Shown here piece after piece: positions 52,530-59,967 of a stretch of DNA of 64,000 nt; position 1 is the stretch's first letter; the number at the start of each line of letters is the position of its first letter. This stretch comes from Polynucleobacter sp. UK-Gri1-W3 (GTDB lineage: Bacteria; Pseudomonadota; Gammaproteobacteria; Burkholderiales; Burkholderiaceae), in contig NZ_JACVQA010000006.1 in NCBI RefSeq assembly GCF_018881595.1, forward strand, positions 248,001 to 312,000, in the 5' to 3' direction. The notes beneath the pieces were generated by a model. That model saw only the letters and a program-made list of their open reading frames with translations. It ran no database searches and was not told the DNA's origin. Position numbers and translations under genes: made by a program.

Positions 52530-53237
52530 TTATTGAGTTAGGTTGTTGATAAGTTGATAAAATTTAGCAGGGTCAAAATTCAAATTATCGAATCTGAAAA
52601 GAGAGGGGTTGGTTGGTGGCTCAGTTCTCCGCGTTACATATTGATCCCAATGCGCAAGCTTCCATTCATCTCGCGGGTCTGCACGTACCTCCATCCTACG
52701 CTTGGCTTCACCTCCTTCTAAATCTATCCAGGCTAGACGAATAATCGTTTGCAGTGGCACCCCTAAGAGTTCTGGGCTAAACATCTTGCCGCTCTGAATT
52801 TCATTTGAAAAGGGTCCTACAAGGATGATATTGACGCCGAGGAGAAGATTTTCTCTAGCTACATCAATAAGACCTGAATACTCCCAATCTCGTAAGTTCT
52901 TGAGGTAATAGGGGCTATCGCGGTTATTTGGATTACCGGTAGTTAACTCCATGACATGAGCGCTATAAGCACCAAAGGCCGTATCTTTATCTAGGAAGAA
53001 AAAATCTTCACCTGTCTTTTCAATAATTAAAGGAAGGGCTTTTTTAGCCAAAGTAGATTTACCGGTACCTGCATGACCAGCAAAAAGAATCAGGCGTGGA
53101 GCTAATGGCGATAACTTGCAACTCATTTGCCACCAGTCTGTCAGAAATTTGAGCAAATTGCTAGGGTTTCGGATCAAAAAGCTAGCCTTCCAAGGCTCCA
53201 GACCAATAGCGGCATTTTCTAATTGCCAATTAGCCAA
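52530..53237 (-). CDS. P-loop ATPase/kinase-like protein
   Basis: A 235-residue protein. The Walker A motif is GHAGTGKST at about residue 53. DFFFLDKDTAFG follows as a kinase-type substrate region. IDVARENLLLGVNIILVGPF could be the Walker B strand and RRMEVRADPRDEWK a lid segment. It resembles small-molecule kinases and zeta-toxin-type P-loop proteins. The start is uncertain: TTG 53237 directly follows a stop, and ATG 53126 is an alternative giving 198 residues. Confidence 0.78.
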   Translation of the reverse strand: MANWQLENAAIGLEPWKASFLIRNPSNLLKFLTDWWQMSCKLSPLAPRLILFAGHAGTGKSTLAKKALPLIIEKTGEDFFFLDKDTAFGAYSAHVMELTTGNPNNRDSPYYLKNLRDWEYSGLIDVARENLLLGVNIILVGPFSNEIQSGKMFSPELLGVPLQTIIRLAWIDLEGGEAKRRMEVRADPRDEWKLAHWDQYVTRRTEPPTNPSLFRFDNLNFDPAKFYQLINNLTQ

Positions 53238-53290
53238 TCAAGATCTATAAAAGAAGTATGTACTTTTGCATTTAATAAGCGGTAGATATT

Positions 53291-54097
53291 ATGGATATTA
53301 AGAGTGGCACTGTAATTCATTCGGACTCTCATGCTCCCTGCTCGAACTGTGCCCAACGCAGTAGGTGTGTGATTAGTGAAATTTCATCGAAAGAGCTAAG
53401 TACGCTTTCATCATCGTACATATCGCGAAAATCCCTTCATGAAGGCCAATATCTCTATAGAAGAGAGGATGCATTTCATGGCGTCTATTCTTTGAGATTT
53501 GGTGCCGTTAAAAGCGAATTAGTATTTCGCGATGGCGTACCGCAGGTAACCCATTTTTCTGTCCCTGGCGAAGTTCTGGGCTTAGATGGTCTGAGCAGTG
53601 GGCATTACCAGTTAGATGTTGTATGCCTTAGCTCTGTAGAGGTCTGCTCTATTCCTATAGCAGACCCTAAGGTGATGATAGAAAGCTATCCTGAATTTAT
53701 GGGGGAGCTAGCCTCCTCATTGAGTGAATTATTAAATGTTTCATATGCGCATAATTACGACCTAATGAACCTTAACTCGCTTGAGCGAGTGGCTGATTTT
53801 TTGATTAATTACTCCAACCGACTGAGTACAGTTGGGTTTGACCGTGATAGCTTCGTGTTGCCAATGTCACGTCCAGATCTGGCAAATTACCTGGGGTTAA
53901 CAGTTGAAACCCTCAGCAGATCTTTATCTCATTTAGAGAAAATCAATGTTATTAAAGCTAAAAATCGGGAAATTAAGTTTATTTCTAGGGCGCCTATCTT
54001 TGAGATGCTTAATTCAATTACCTTGAGAGAGAGGCATGAGTTGTCCAAAAGCGGATCGCATTCATACCCACCTTTTAAGGAAAAGAGAAAGCCATAA
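53291..54097 (+). CDS. fnr: FNR/Anr-type oxygen-responsive transcriptional regulator
   Basis: A 268-residue Crp/Fnr regulator. Cysteines C17, C20 and C26 near the N-terminus and C112 in the cyclic-nucleotide-like domain match the [4Fe-4S] ligands of FNR. The helix-turn-helix has PDLANYLGLTVETLSRSLSHLEK, and E206, S209 and R210 correspond to FNR's DNA-reading residues (ExxSR). It should bind TTGAT-N4-ATCAA when oxygen is low. Five such sites lie in the next 7 kb. Confidence 0.95.
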   Translation: MDIKSGTVIHSDSHAPCSNCAQRSRCVISEISSKELSTLSSSYISRKSLHEGQYLYRREDAFHGVYSLRFGAVKSELVFRDGVPQVTHFSVPGEVLGLDGLSSGHYQLDVVCLSSVEVCSIPIADPKVMIESYPEFMGELASSLSELLNVSYAHNYDLMNLNSLERVADFLINYSNRLSTVGFDRDSFVLPMSRPDLANYLGLTVETLSRSLSHLEKINVIKAKNREIKFISRAPIFEMLNSITLRERHELSKSGSHSYPPFKEKRKP

Positions 54098-54184
54098 ACA
54101 GCTGTTAAAACTACTTACGGTTCCCATATGTCCAGGCCCCAGCTAGAGTGGATCCTGAACCTTCGATATATGTATACGGATTAA

Positions 54185-54352
54185 TCAGCTTGCGATATCT
54201 CGATGTCGAAAATGGCTTTGCAATATCTTCTCTCGAAAGACTAAGTCTTCAAAAATAAGTTTTTCTAAAGCATCGGCATGCTTTTTAGATTCCTCACTAG
54301 ACTGCGCGGTTAGCCAGTCATATGCATCAATAATGCTCTTCATGTTAATCAT
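54185..54352 (-). CDS. Small hypothetical protein downstream of a tRNA-like element
   Basis: A 55-residue protein from ATG 54352, starting MINMKSIIDAYDWLTAQSSE. AAGGAGAG precedes the ATG at good spacing. The upstream extension of this frame only translates tRNA-like sequence and is rejected. The protein is helical and acidic with no known domain. A perfect FNR box at 54597-54610 with a TATAAA -10 box could drive the transcript covering the tRNA-like element and this gene. Confidence 0.68.
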   Translation of the reverse strand: MINMKSIIDAYDWLTAQSSEESKKHADALEKLIFEDLVFREKILQSHFRHRDIAS

Positions 54353-54398
54353 CTTTACTCTCCTTAATTTCATTACAAATGGCTTTGTTGCAGGATTG

Positions 54399-54469
54399 AT
54401 GGGTGAAGGGAATTGAACCCTTGTTGCGTCTCTTCTGAGGTTGCTGTTCTGCCATTGAACTACACCCAC
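54399..54469 (-). ncRNA. tRNA-Gly-like sequence with abnormal anticodon arm
   Basis: On the minus strand a 71-base body folds with an acceptor stem (GTGGGTG with CACCCAT), a D arm (GTTC/GAAC) and a T arm (AAGGG/CCCTT with TTCAATT loop). These closely match tRNA-Gly of related bacteria. The 17 bases in the anticodon-arm position (stem GCAAC and GAGAC) do not pair normally. If read as usual, the anticodon would be CAG. There is no encoded CCA. It is either a tRNA pseudogene or a tRNA-like RNA. Confidence 0.6.
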
Positions 54470-54596
54470 CTCAGAGGGCGTGGTCTAGATGTTTTTACCG
54501 CGCTAGTAAAAAGATTTCGATTTATCTCCTCCCTCATAAATCGAACTACACACCACTAACTACAGTCTCTTTATAAATAAGGGTTGAAATTCATTT

Positions 54597-54610
54597 TTGA
54601 TCTGTATCAA
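54597..54610 (-). promoter_or_regulatory. FNR box 1 (TTGAT-N4-ATCAA)
   Basis: TTGATCTGTATCAA is a perfect match. On the minus strand TATAAA lies at 54575-54570, the spacing expected for a class II FNR promoter at -41.5. It points to the tRNA-like element and the 55-residue gene. Confidence 0.8.
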
Positions 54611-54684
54611 TTTTTAATAAAAATTTGTACAACAAGCCTCATATGGGGTACTTATTGATTGGGGATACATATTTCTTCAAAATT

Positions 54685-54698
54685 TTGATGTATATCAA
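54685..54698 (+). promoter_or_regulatory. FNR box 2, upstream of the universal stress protein gene
   Basis: TTGATGTATATCAA is a perfect match (palindrome extends to 54684-54699). A TAGATT -10-like box lies at about 54720, close to the class II distance. The gene starts at 54773. Confidence 0.85.
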
Positions 54699-54772
54699 AC
54701 ATGAAGGCATTGATCGCTATAGATTTAAAGCGTGGAATGTAATGTCATGGCGATACAGCAAAGGCGGTCGAA

Positions 54773-55225
54773 ATGTTTAAAAAGATATTAGTACCACTAG
54801 ATAGTAGTGAAACCAGCAAATTGGCTCTAAAGGAATCAATTAAGTTTGCCAAGGAGTGGGGGTCATCTTTACGGGTTGTTTACGTCATGGACGTCTTTAA
54901 TATTTATTCTGAAGCCGAGTACATCAGCTATGGTGATATGCAAAAGTCTCTACAGCATGAGGGGGAGAAGGTTTTTGAAGGGGCTAAAAAAATCCTCAAG
55001 TCATCGGGAGTCTTATTTGGCCAACACCCTATAAAAACAAGCGTCAGGAACCCAAGGATTGCGGAAGCCATTTCTGCTGAAACTGATAAATGGAGAGCAG
55101 ACCTCATTGTTGTTGGAACTCATGGCAGACGAGGATTTAGTCGATTTTTGCTAGGAAGTGTCGCTGAGTCAATTGTGAGGGTGGCGGCCAAGCCTGTCTT
55201 ATTGATACGCGGTAAAGCTAATTAA
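54773..55225 (+). CDS. Universal stress protein (UspA family)
   Basis: A 150-residue USP with the nucleotide-binding pattern: KKILVPLDSSETSKLALKES at the N-terminus and the C-terminal VVGTHGRRGFSRFLLGSVAESIVR (G-x2-G-x9-G-S/T). It is therefore of the ATP-binding subtype. The gene lies 74 bp downstream of a perfect FNR box and starts a plus-strand series of small genes. It is likely to be induced at low oxygen. Confidence 0.94.
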   Translation: MFKKILVPLDSSETSKLALKESIKFAKEWGSSLRVVYVMDVFNIYSEAEYISYGDMQKSLQHEGEKVFEGAKKILKSSGVLFGQHPIKTSVRNPRIAEAISAETDKWRADLIVVGTHGRRGFSRFLLGSVAESIVRVAAKPVLLIRGKAN

Positions 55226-55247
55226 AAAACTATTTAAGGAGAGTGAT

Positions 55248-55373
55248 ATGTATCAAATGATGGATGGATCTATGGCGGGTGGTATGTGTATATTTGGCTT
55301 ATTGTTTCTGATTGCCCTTGTTCTTTCGATTGCGGCTCTATGTAAGTATCTATTTTTCTCAAAGACTTCATGA
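55248..55373 (+). CDS. Small single-helix membrane protein
   Basis: A 41-residue protein starting MYQMMDGSMAGGMCIFGLLF and ending with a second hydrophobic stretch and KYLFFSKTS. One long membrane helix is expected. AAGGAGAG precedes the ATG at good spacing. It lies 22 bp after the usp stop, so it is probably part of the FNR-driven operon. The function is unknown. Confidence 0.65.
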   Translation: MYQMMDGSMAGGMCIFGLLFLIALVLSIAALCKYLFFSKTS

Positions 55374-55421
55374 TGGATCTGGGGGTCTAGTTTTTTATGC
55401 GTGTTTCCTTAAGGGGTAATA

Positions 55422-55646
55422 ATGGGTCAAATTAATTTAAATGTTCAGGGCATTTCATCTGCATCAAGCATTGAGGTTATTAAGAAGGCGCTAAAGGGGC
55501 TAAAGGATACCAATCATATCCATGTGGACTGGGAGTCTGGGAGGGTTCAAGTTACCCGTCCTTTTAGACAGTCGGACGATATTATTCACGCCTTAAATGC
55601 AGCAGGGTATAAAGCAAGTCTCGATTTGGATGAACAAAATCCCTAG
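55422..55646 (+). CDS. HMA-like small protein without CxxC
   Basis: A 74-residue protein. The pattern INLNVQGISSASSIEVIKKA, then LDTNHIHVDWESGRVQV and DDIIHALNAAGYKASLDLD resembles the beta-alpha-beta-beta-alpha-beta heavy-metal-associated fold. The metal-binding CxxC loop is replaced by ISSASS, so it cannot bind copper in the usual way. AAGGGG lies upstream of the ATG. It is probably part of the usp operon. Confidence 0.7.
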   Translation: MGQINLNVQGISSASSIEVIKKALKGLKDTNHIHVDWESGRVQVTRPFRQSDDIIHALNAAGYKASLDLDEQNP

Positions 55647-55661
55647 AACAATAACAAAGTT

Positions 55662-56105
55662 ATGAAAACCATATTGCATTCCAGTGCCGGAATATTTTCT
55701 ATGTTCTTCCTATTTGTATTTTTTACCGCCACCCTTGTTTCTGAATACTTCTACTCCCCGCAAGATGTTATTACGGTACAGCAAGCTATTCTCCAGGCAA
55801 TGTTAGCTTATCTATTCTTAATTTTGATTGCTGGTGCTATAGGACTTTCATTGAGCAAAGAACGAAAGGGTAGACTTGTTGATGTAAAAAAGAAGCGCAT
55901 GCTAGCAATTATATTTTTTAGTGTGGGCGTGCTATTGCCCGTTGTGTATCTATTGGCAGGGCAAACCCTTGAGAGTGATCGGGGTATATTTTTCTTCTAC
56001 TTGGAGGGTATTGAATTAGGGGTCTGCGCTCTAATAATGGTGCTCCTAGGGCTAAATGCGAGGGATGGGGCCAAGCTAACTGCTAATGGACCAACGACCT
56101 CCTAG
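55662..56105 (+). CDS. Small integral-membrane protein
   Basis: A 147-residue protein with about four membrane helices (residues 7-27, 42-64, 84-103, 114-135). A basic cytoplasmic loop (SKERKGRLVDVKKKRM) lies between the second and third. No family is recognised. The start is 15 bp after the HMA-like gene, suggesting co-transcription with the usp group. The minus-strand isochorismatase gene ends 18 bp downstream. Confidence 0.68.
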   Translation: MKTILHSSAGIFSMFFLFVFFTATLVSEYFYSPQDVITVQQAILQAMLAYLFLILIAGAIGLSLSKERKGRLVDVKKKRMLAIIFFSVGVLLPVVYLLAGQTLESDRGIFFFYLEGIELGVCALIMVLLGLNARDGAKLTANGPTTS

Positions 56106-56122
56106 GGTGCTCCAAGGCCGAG

Positions 56123-56653
56123 CTACTTAATATATTGCAATACTTTCTTGAGGTGAGAATTGGTAGAGCTCCTCAGCCATTCAAAGGTAATCATCTCAAC
56201 AGTTGCAATATTGACACCATAACTGCGCATGCGACTGACGGCATAATCAACTTGTATTGGGTCTCTAGAGCCTATGCAATCTACAGCAACAGTTACCTCA
56301 ATATGATTTTCTAATAAACCAAAAGCGGTCTGAAGAATGCATATATGCGCCTCGCAGCCAACCAATATTAAATGTTTGCGATCATTGGGTATGCGCTCTA
56401 ACAAGCCATCCTTACAAGCATCAAAATGGTGTTTTACTAGGGTGTGACTACAAAATGACCGAACTGAATCAAAATTGACTCCTAGGGCTTGTGGATTTTG
56501 TTCTGTACATACGATGGGAATGCCCATAATTTTGGCAATGTTAACCAAGCGTACGCATTGAGCCATCATCATCTCGCTGTTGGCTATCACAGGAACAAGG
56601 CGCATCTGAGAGTCAATCACAACCAATGTGGAATTTTGGGCTGAAATTAGCAT
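56123..56653 (-). CDS. Isochorismatase-family cysteine hydrolase
   Basis: A 176-residue protein of the isochorismatase-like hydrolase family. D14 in LVVIDSQMRL, K74 in LVKHHFDA and C105 in GCEAHICILQTAF form the expected Asp-Lys-Cys triad. Relatives hydrolyse nicotinamide, ureidoacrylate or similar amides; this one is of the YcaC-like type. It is the last gene of a minus-strand series with SemiSWEET, TrxC and Ohr. Confidence 0.9.
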   Translation of the reverse strand: MLISAQNSTLVVIDSQMRLVPVIANSEMMMAQCVRLVNIAKIMGIPIVCTEQNPQALGVNFDSVRSFCSHTLVKHHFDACKDGLLERIPNDRKHLILVGCEAHICILQTAFGLLENHIEVTVAVDCIGSRDPIQVDYAVSRMRSYGVNIATVEMITFEWLRSSTNSHLKKVLQYIK

Positions 56654-56690
56654 GATGGATTCCTAGCTGAGGGATGATGCGAGTAAGGAG

Positions 56691-56969
56691 TTATTCACTT
56701 GTATAAGATGCGCGCAATTTTAAAAATAGGATGCTCCCAGCAAGCAGCAAGCTCAGTGAATTAGACAAAATCAGTGGCCATTTACCAATCAAAATGCCAT
56801 ATATGAGCCAAGTTGCTGCGCCCGCAGTAAAAAGTATGTAGACAAAAATCGAAATACAGAGGAAATTTCCGCTTTTCCATATTTGGATGGCCTGGGGTAT
56901 TAAAGCTACCCCAGTTAGAGTAGCAGCTAGAAAGCCAATCCACTCAATGATTTGCGGTGAAATAGACAT
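56691..56969 (-). CDS. SemiSWEET-type transporter
   Basis: A 92-residue membrane protein with three helices. The first helix contains the PQ motif (ATLTGVALIPQAIQIWKSG), and LFTAGAATWLIYGILIGKWPLILSNSLSL follows. SemiSWEETs dimerise to carry sugars. It lies 37 bp upstream of the isochorismatase gene and 30 bp downstream of trxC on the minus strand. Confidence 0.88.
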   Translation of the reverse strand: MSISPQIIEWIGFLAATLTGVALIPQAIQIWKSGNFLCISIFVYILFTAGAATWLIYGILIGKWPLILSNSLSLLLAGSILFLKLRASYTSE

Positions 56970-56999
56970 ATTGATTATTGCAATATTGTTATGTCAAGA

Positions 57000-57422
57000 C
57001 TAACTGGCTCCGCCATCAATAAATTGATTCAATTGAGCTCCCTGTAGAGCCCCGCTAACCCTATTTACTTCTTGTCCATTTTTAAATAGCACTAGGGTAG
57101 GAATTGACCTTATATTAAATTTGGCGCCTACGGTTGGATATTGCTCGGTGTCAATTTTGACGTGAATGACCCTATTGGACCGAGTGATAGCGCTTGCCTG
57201 AAAGGTTGGGGCGAACATTTTGCAGGGTCCGCACCATGGAGCCCAAAAGTCCACTATTACTGGAAGACTAGAGTCTTTGACTAACTCCTCAAAGGCCAGC
57301 TCATTTGGCGTAATGGGTAAAGACAGCAAATCTTGCTTGCAGGCCCCACAAGTTGGTCTGCTAGAAATTTTCTCTACAGGGACGCGATTTCCTTTGTTGC
57401 AGTGGGGGCATGAAAAAATCAT
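57000..57422 (-). CDS. trxC: Thioredoxin 2 (TrxC type)
   Basis: A 140-residue thioredoxin with an N-terminal zinc finger. C5 and C8 (CPHC) and C25 and C28 (CGAC) are the zinc ligands. The active site WCGPC is at residues 63-67. TrxC is linked to oxidative stress repair and is often near peroxide-resistance genes, here ohr 37 bp upstream. Confidence 0.95.
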   Translation of the reverse strand: MIFSCPHCNKGNRVPVEKISSRPTCGACKQDLLSLPITPNELAFEELVKDSSLPVIVDFWAPWCGPCKMFAPTFQASAITRSNRVIHVKIDTEQYPTVGAKFNIRSIPTLVLFKNGQEVNRVSGALQGAQLNQFIDGGAS

Positions 57423-57459
57423 TTAATGACTCCTTAATTCTTTATATTTCCATGGATCT

Positions 57460-57888
57460 TTAAACCAATACCAGCTCAATAGGAATATTTCCTCTGGTAG
57501 CATTTGAGTAAGGACAAACTTTATGGGCTTCATCAATTAGATTTTGTGCAATATCCTTTGGTACACCAGGCAATGAGATATTTAACTTCACAGCAATGCC
57601 AAATCCTAAGGGTGTTGGCCCAATATCAACGCTTGCATCGATAGCGGTATCTGCGGGCACTTCAATTTTCATGGGGCCCGCCACAAAACGCATGGCACCC
57701 AAAAAACACGCTGAATAACCAACTGCAAATAACTGCTCAGGGTTGGTGCCAGCGCCAGAACCGCTCATCTCCTTAGGGGGCGTTAAAGAAACATCCACAT
57801 GGCCGTCATCTGTGCGGGAGTGACCCTCTCTGCCACCAGTGGTGTGGGCGTGAGCGGTATAAAGTACTTTATCTAGTTTGGTAAGCAT
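57460..57888 (-). CDS. ohr: Organic hydroperoxide resistance protein Ohr
   Basis: A 142-residue OsmC/Ohr-family thiol peroxidase that reduces organic hydroperoxides. C61 in GYSACFLGAM and C125 in VCPYSNATRGN are the redox pair. R20 and E51 are the conserved catalytic partners. GGAGATT lies upstream of the ATG. It is the first gene of the minus-strand stress series; no OhrR regulator is seen nearby. Confidence 0.94.
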   Translation of the reverse strand: MLTKLDKVLYTAHAHTTGGREGHSRTDDGHVDVSLTPPKEMSGSGAGTNPEQLFAVGYSACFLGAMRFVAGPMKIEVPADTAIDASVDIGPTPLGFGIAVKLNISLPGVPKDIAQNLIDEAHKVCPYSNATRGNIPIELVLV

Positions 57889-57923
57889 ATAAATCTCCAG
57901 TGTAAATTCATCATGTAAGACGC

Positions 57924-58154
57924 TTATCTCAACAGGGTGTTGAGTAAGTCAACGGTTTCAGACCAATCGGCATTTTTCATACACTCATCTTTCAGAAATG
58001 TAGATTGACTGTTACTTCAGAATGGTGCTTCTGATAAAAGAATGCTATTAGCTAAAGGTGAGTGAGCTCCAATAAATTCATTAATCGAAAAAATATCTGA
58101 TGCCAGTCCCAATTGGCTGAATAATTCTTTAAGGGGGTGGTTGGGTGATTCCAT
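57924..58154 (-). pseudogene. DUF2789 gene with an in-frame TGA
   Basis: A 77-codon frame from ATG 58154 to TAA 57924 parallels the intact DUF2789 gene at 62484-62723: PLKELFSQLGLASD, HSPLANSILLSEAPF, then TGA, then SNSQSTFLKDE and NADWSETVDLLNTLLR. The TGA (58017-58019) replaces the second of two conserved tryptophans (WW in the intact copy). A single TGG-to-TGA change would explain it. It is either a recent pseudogene or uses stop read-through. Confidence 0.82.
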
Positions 58155-58239
58155 AGAATTTTCTCCTTATAGAGAATATGCTTCATGTATACGCTCAAAA
58201 ATTAGCAATAGCAATTGGTTTTTAAATAGGGGATTGGAT

Positions 58240-58731
58240 TTGTACAGGTATCACATGAAGACAACTTGGGAGTTTGCCGCACCCTTGCAAGATGTCTATG
58301 AGTTAATTTCTGATACTTCAAGTTGGAGTAGATGGTGGCCCGATCTAGAGCAATCATATTTAGTAAGTGCAGATAGAAATGATGGTATTAATAGTGTTTG
58401 GCATTATGTATGGAGCACATATTATTTTTGTAAATTAGAGTTTGACATGAGGGTCGTTGAGATTCATGATCTTAAAAAGATTGTGGCGTTTGCCACTAAA
58501 GATCTAGAAGGCACGGGATCTTGGGAATTTTCTACCTTAGGTCCTAGTACTGTTGTTATATATGAGTGGGATGTCATAGCTAATCGATGGTGGATGAGAT
58601 TACTGGCGCCATTAATTCATCGGGTGTTTGAGGAAAATCATGAAGCAATCATGCAGCGAGGAGGTAGGGGCCTTGCTAGGTGGCTTAGAGTGCGATTGGT
58701 TCGACCAAAAACGGTAAATACAAAGGGCTGA
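58240..58731 (+). CDS. SRPBCC/polyketide-cyclase-like protein
   Basis: A 163-residue START-like (SRPBCC) domain protein: YHMKTTWEFAAPLQDVYELI, then SSWSRWWPDLEQSYLV and FEENHEAIMQRGGRGLARWL. TTG 58240 is chosen because AGGGGA lies 7 bases upstream and the family normally starts about ten residues before the W. ATG 58255 is the alternative. It is convergent with the small gene at 58746-58952. Lipid or hydrophobic-ligand binding is the usual role. Confidence 0.82.
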   Translation: MYRYHMKTTWEFAAPLQDVYELISDTSSWSRWWPDLEQSYLVSADRNDGINSVWHYVWSTYYFCKLEFDMRVVEIHDLKKIVAFATKDLEGTGSWEFSTLGPSTVVIYEWDVIANRWWMRLLAPLIHRVFEENHEAIMQRGGRGLARWLRVRLVRPKTVNTKG

Positions 58732-58745
58732 GAATTCATATTCTT

Positions 58746-58952
58746 TTACTCTCTGACTTTGGCTATTAAATTATTAGGATCGCCACGTCCTTCTTCTGCA
58801 GCCAATCGCAATGCCTCATACTCAAATGCTCTGAGATCTACTTCATCTTGGTTTAAGTCAATCGGGTTAACATCCCCCTCTATAGAGATGATGTAAATCC
58901 AAACAATTTCTGGAGACCAGCCACTCGTAAAAACATCGACAATCCGTTTCAT
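58746..58952 (-). CDS. Small hypothetical protein
   Basis: A 68-residue acidic protein starting MKRIVDVFTSGWSPEIVWIYI. No known domain is recognised. The ATG at 58952 lies 30 bp after the YceI stop, and a GAGAGATATCT sequence precedes it. It is probably the last member of the minus-strand group 59756-58746 driven from the FNR box at 59820-59833. Confidence 0.65.
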   Translation of the reverse strand: MKRIVDVFTSGWSPEIVWIYIISIEGDVNPIDLNQDEVDLRAFEYEALRLAAEEGRGDPNNLIAKVRE

Positions 58953-58982
58953 TAGATATCTCTCTGTCTAAGTTCAAATTCT

Positions 58983-59507
58983 TTACTTTTCAACCTTCGA
59001 TGCCTCAATTGCAACTTTAATCACAACCTCATCGGTAATTTGAGGTGTGAATTTACCCATGTTGAAGTCTGATCTCTTGACGACTGCTACGGCATTTGCG
59101 CCAAAGTGTTCTTGGCCACTAACGGGGTGCTTTCCATATTCAAAATGAATAACCTCTAGAGTGATGAGTTCGCAGATATCCTTTATTGTCAATACGCCAT
59201 GCACTGCAGTGACCTTTGAGCCCTCAAATTCGACCCTATCAGACACAAAAGTGGTCTTTGGGTATTGAGCGGTATTAAAAAATTCAGTGCCTTGGATATG
59301 CGAGTTAAATAGCTCCGAACCAGTACTAACCGACTTGGTATCAATATCAATCTTTACTGAGCCAGTTCGTGATTTCATATTTAGCTTAATTTCTCCGCTT
59401 ATCTTGTCAAATCTACTGATCTGCCTTGAAAATCCGAAATGACAGTATTCAAAGTAGACAAAAGTGTGACCTGAATCCAAGATATAGAGCTGTTCAGTTT
59501 TTGGCAT
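58983..59507 (-). CDS. YceI-family protein without a signal peptide
   Basis: A 174-residue lipocalin-like YceI protein. LDSGHTFVYFEYCHFGFSRQ, then NSHIQGTEFFNTAQYPKTTF and the final DEVVIKVAIEASKV are typical. Most YceI proteins are periplasmic; this one lacks a signal peptide and probably stays in the cytoplasm. AGGGGGA precedes the ATG. YceI proteins bind isoprenoids and are stress-linked. It lies 30 bp after the small gene at 59538. Confidence 0.92.
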   Translation of the reverse strand: MPKTEQLYILDSGHTFVYFEYCHFGFSRQISRFDKISGEIKLNMKSRTGSVKIDIDTKSVSTGSELFNSHIQGTEFFNTAQYPKTTFVSDRVEFEGSKVTAVHGVLTIKDICELITLEVIHFEYGKHPVSGQEHFGANAVAVVKRSDFNMGKFTPQITDEVVIKVAIEASKVEK

Positions 59508-59537
59508 ACATCCCCCTAGATAGATATTGGTTCGACC

Positions 59538-59756
59538 CTAAATTGCAATAACCACTAAAACGCCCATAGCAACTTTTTCCTCAAACTGGGCTAACTTGAG
59601 ATAGCTGGCATCGCCGGTACTTTTGAGGATTGAAAGCCCTTCATTTGGGTCGAACCTTGCTAGGTAATCGCCTGGGGTAATCGGAGAAAACCCACTATCA
59701 GAGCCATCAATTGCATGTCTGCGACCTAGAAATCCCTTATTCACATGTACTTGCAT
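59538..59756 (-). CDS. Small protein, paralogue of the 45047-45259 gene product
   Basis: A 72-residue protein. ATG 59756 is chosen because AAGGGGGA lies just upstream. A longer frame from TTG 59843 would run through the FNR box and is rejected. The sequence MQVHVNKGFLGRRHAIDGSD and SPITPGDYLARFDPNEGLSI, then LKSTGDASYLKL and VAMGVLVVI parallels the 70-residue protein at 45047. It is the first gene of a minus-strand operon with YceI behind FNR box 3. Confidence 0.72.
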   Translation of the reverse strand: MQVHVNKGFLGRRHAIDGSDSGFSPITPGDYLARFDPNEGLSILKSTGDASYLKLAQFEEKVAMGVLVVIAI

Positions 59757-59819
59757 TGCAATCCCCCTTACTAATTCAAATTGAATGAAGTAATCATCTC
59801 TTTTGTCGCCAATTGTTTC

Positions 59820-59833
59820 TTGATATGTATCAA
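59820..59833 (-). promoter_or_regulatory. FNR box 3, upstream of the small gene/YceI operon
   Basis: TTGATATGTATCAA is a perfect match. Its centre is 71 bp upstream of ATG 59756 on the minus strand. The -10 box is weak, so the start site is not certain. Box 4 lies only 52 bp away. Confidence 0.8.
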
Positions 59834-59871
59834 AAAATTTCAAAAATTATTGAAAAGATTTTTGGTTAATT

Positions 59872-59885
59872 TTGATACGTATCAA
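59872..59885 (+). promoter_or_regulatory. FNR box 4, upstream of the 59968 gene
   Basis: TTGATACGTATCAA is a perfect match (extends to TTTGATACGTATCAAA). A TATTGT -10-like box lies about 29 bp beyond the centre. The gene it would drive starts at 59968. Confidence 0.82.
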
Positions 59886-59967
59886 AAAAGATATTCCCTT
59901 GCGTTTTATTGTGGTTCATACACCAGTTGATGTTATTGAATTTCTATCTAAAAGTAAGGAGAAGTTG

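Larger units (their letters stand above)
54470..54772. promoter_or_regulatory. Divergent regulatory region with two FNR boxes
   Basis: A 303-bp gene-free stretch between the tRNA-like element (minus) and the universal stress protein gene (plus). It contains two perfect FNR boxes (54597-54610 and 54685-54698) and A+T-rich promoter-like sequence. Each box has a -10 box at class II distance for one direction. Confidence 0.75.

Noticed and set aside
54185..54469. 94-codon version of the small minus-strand gene
   Set aside because: The first 39 codons translate the tRNA-like element. The start at 54352 has a strong ribosome-binding site.
59757..59843. Longer N-terminus of the 59538-59756 gene from TTG 59843
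   Set aside because: It would place FNR box 3 inside the coding region, and the AAGGGGGA site before ATG 59756 gives a better start.
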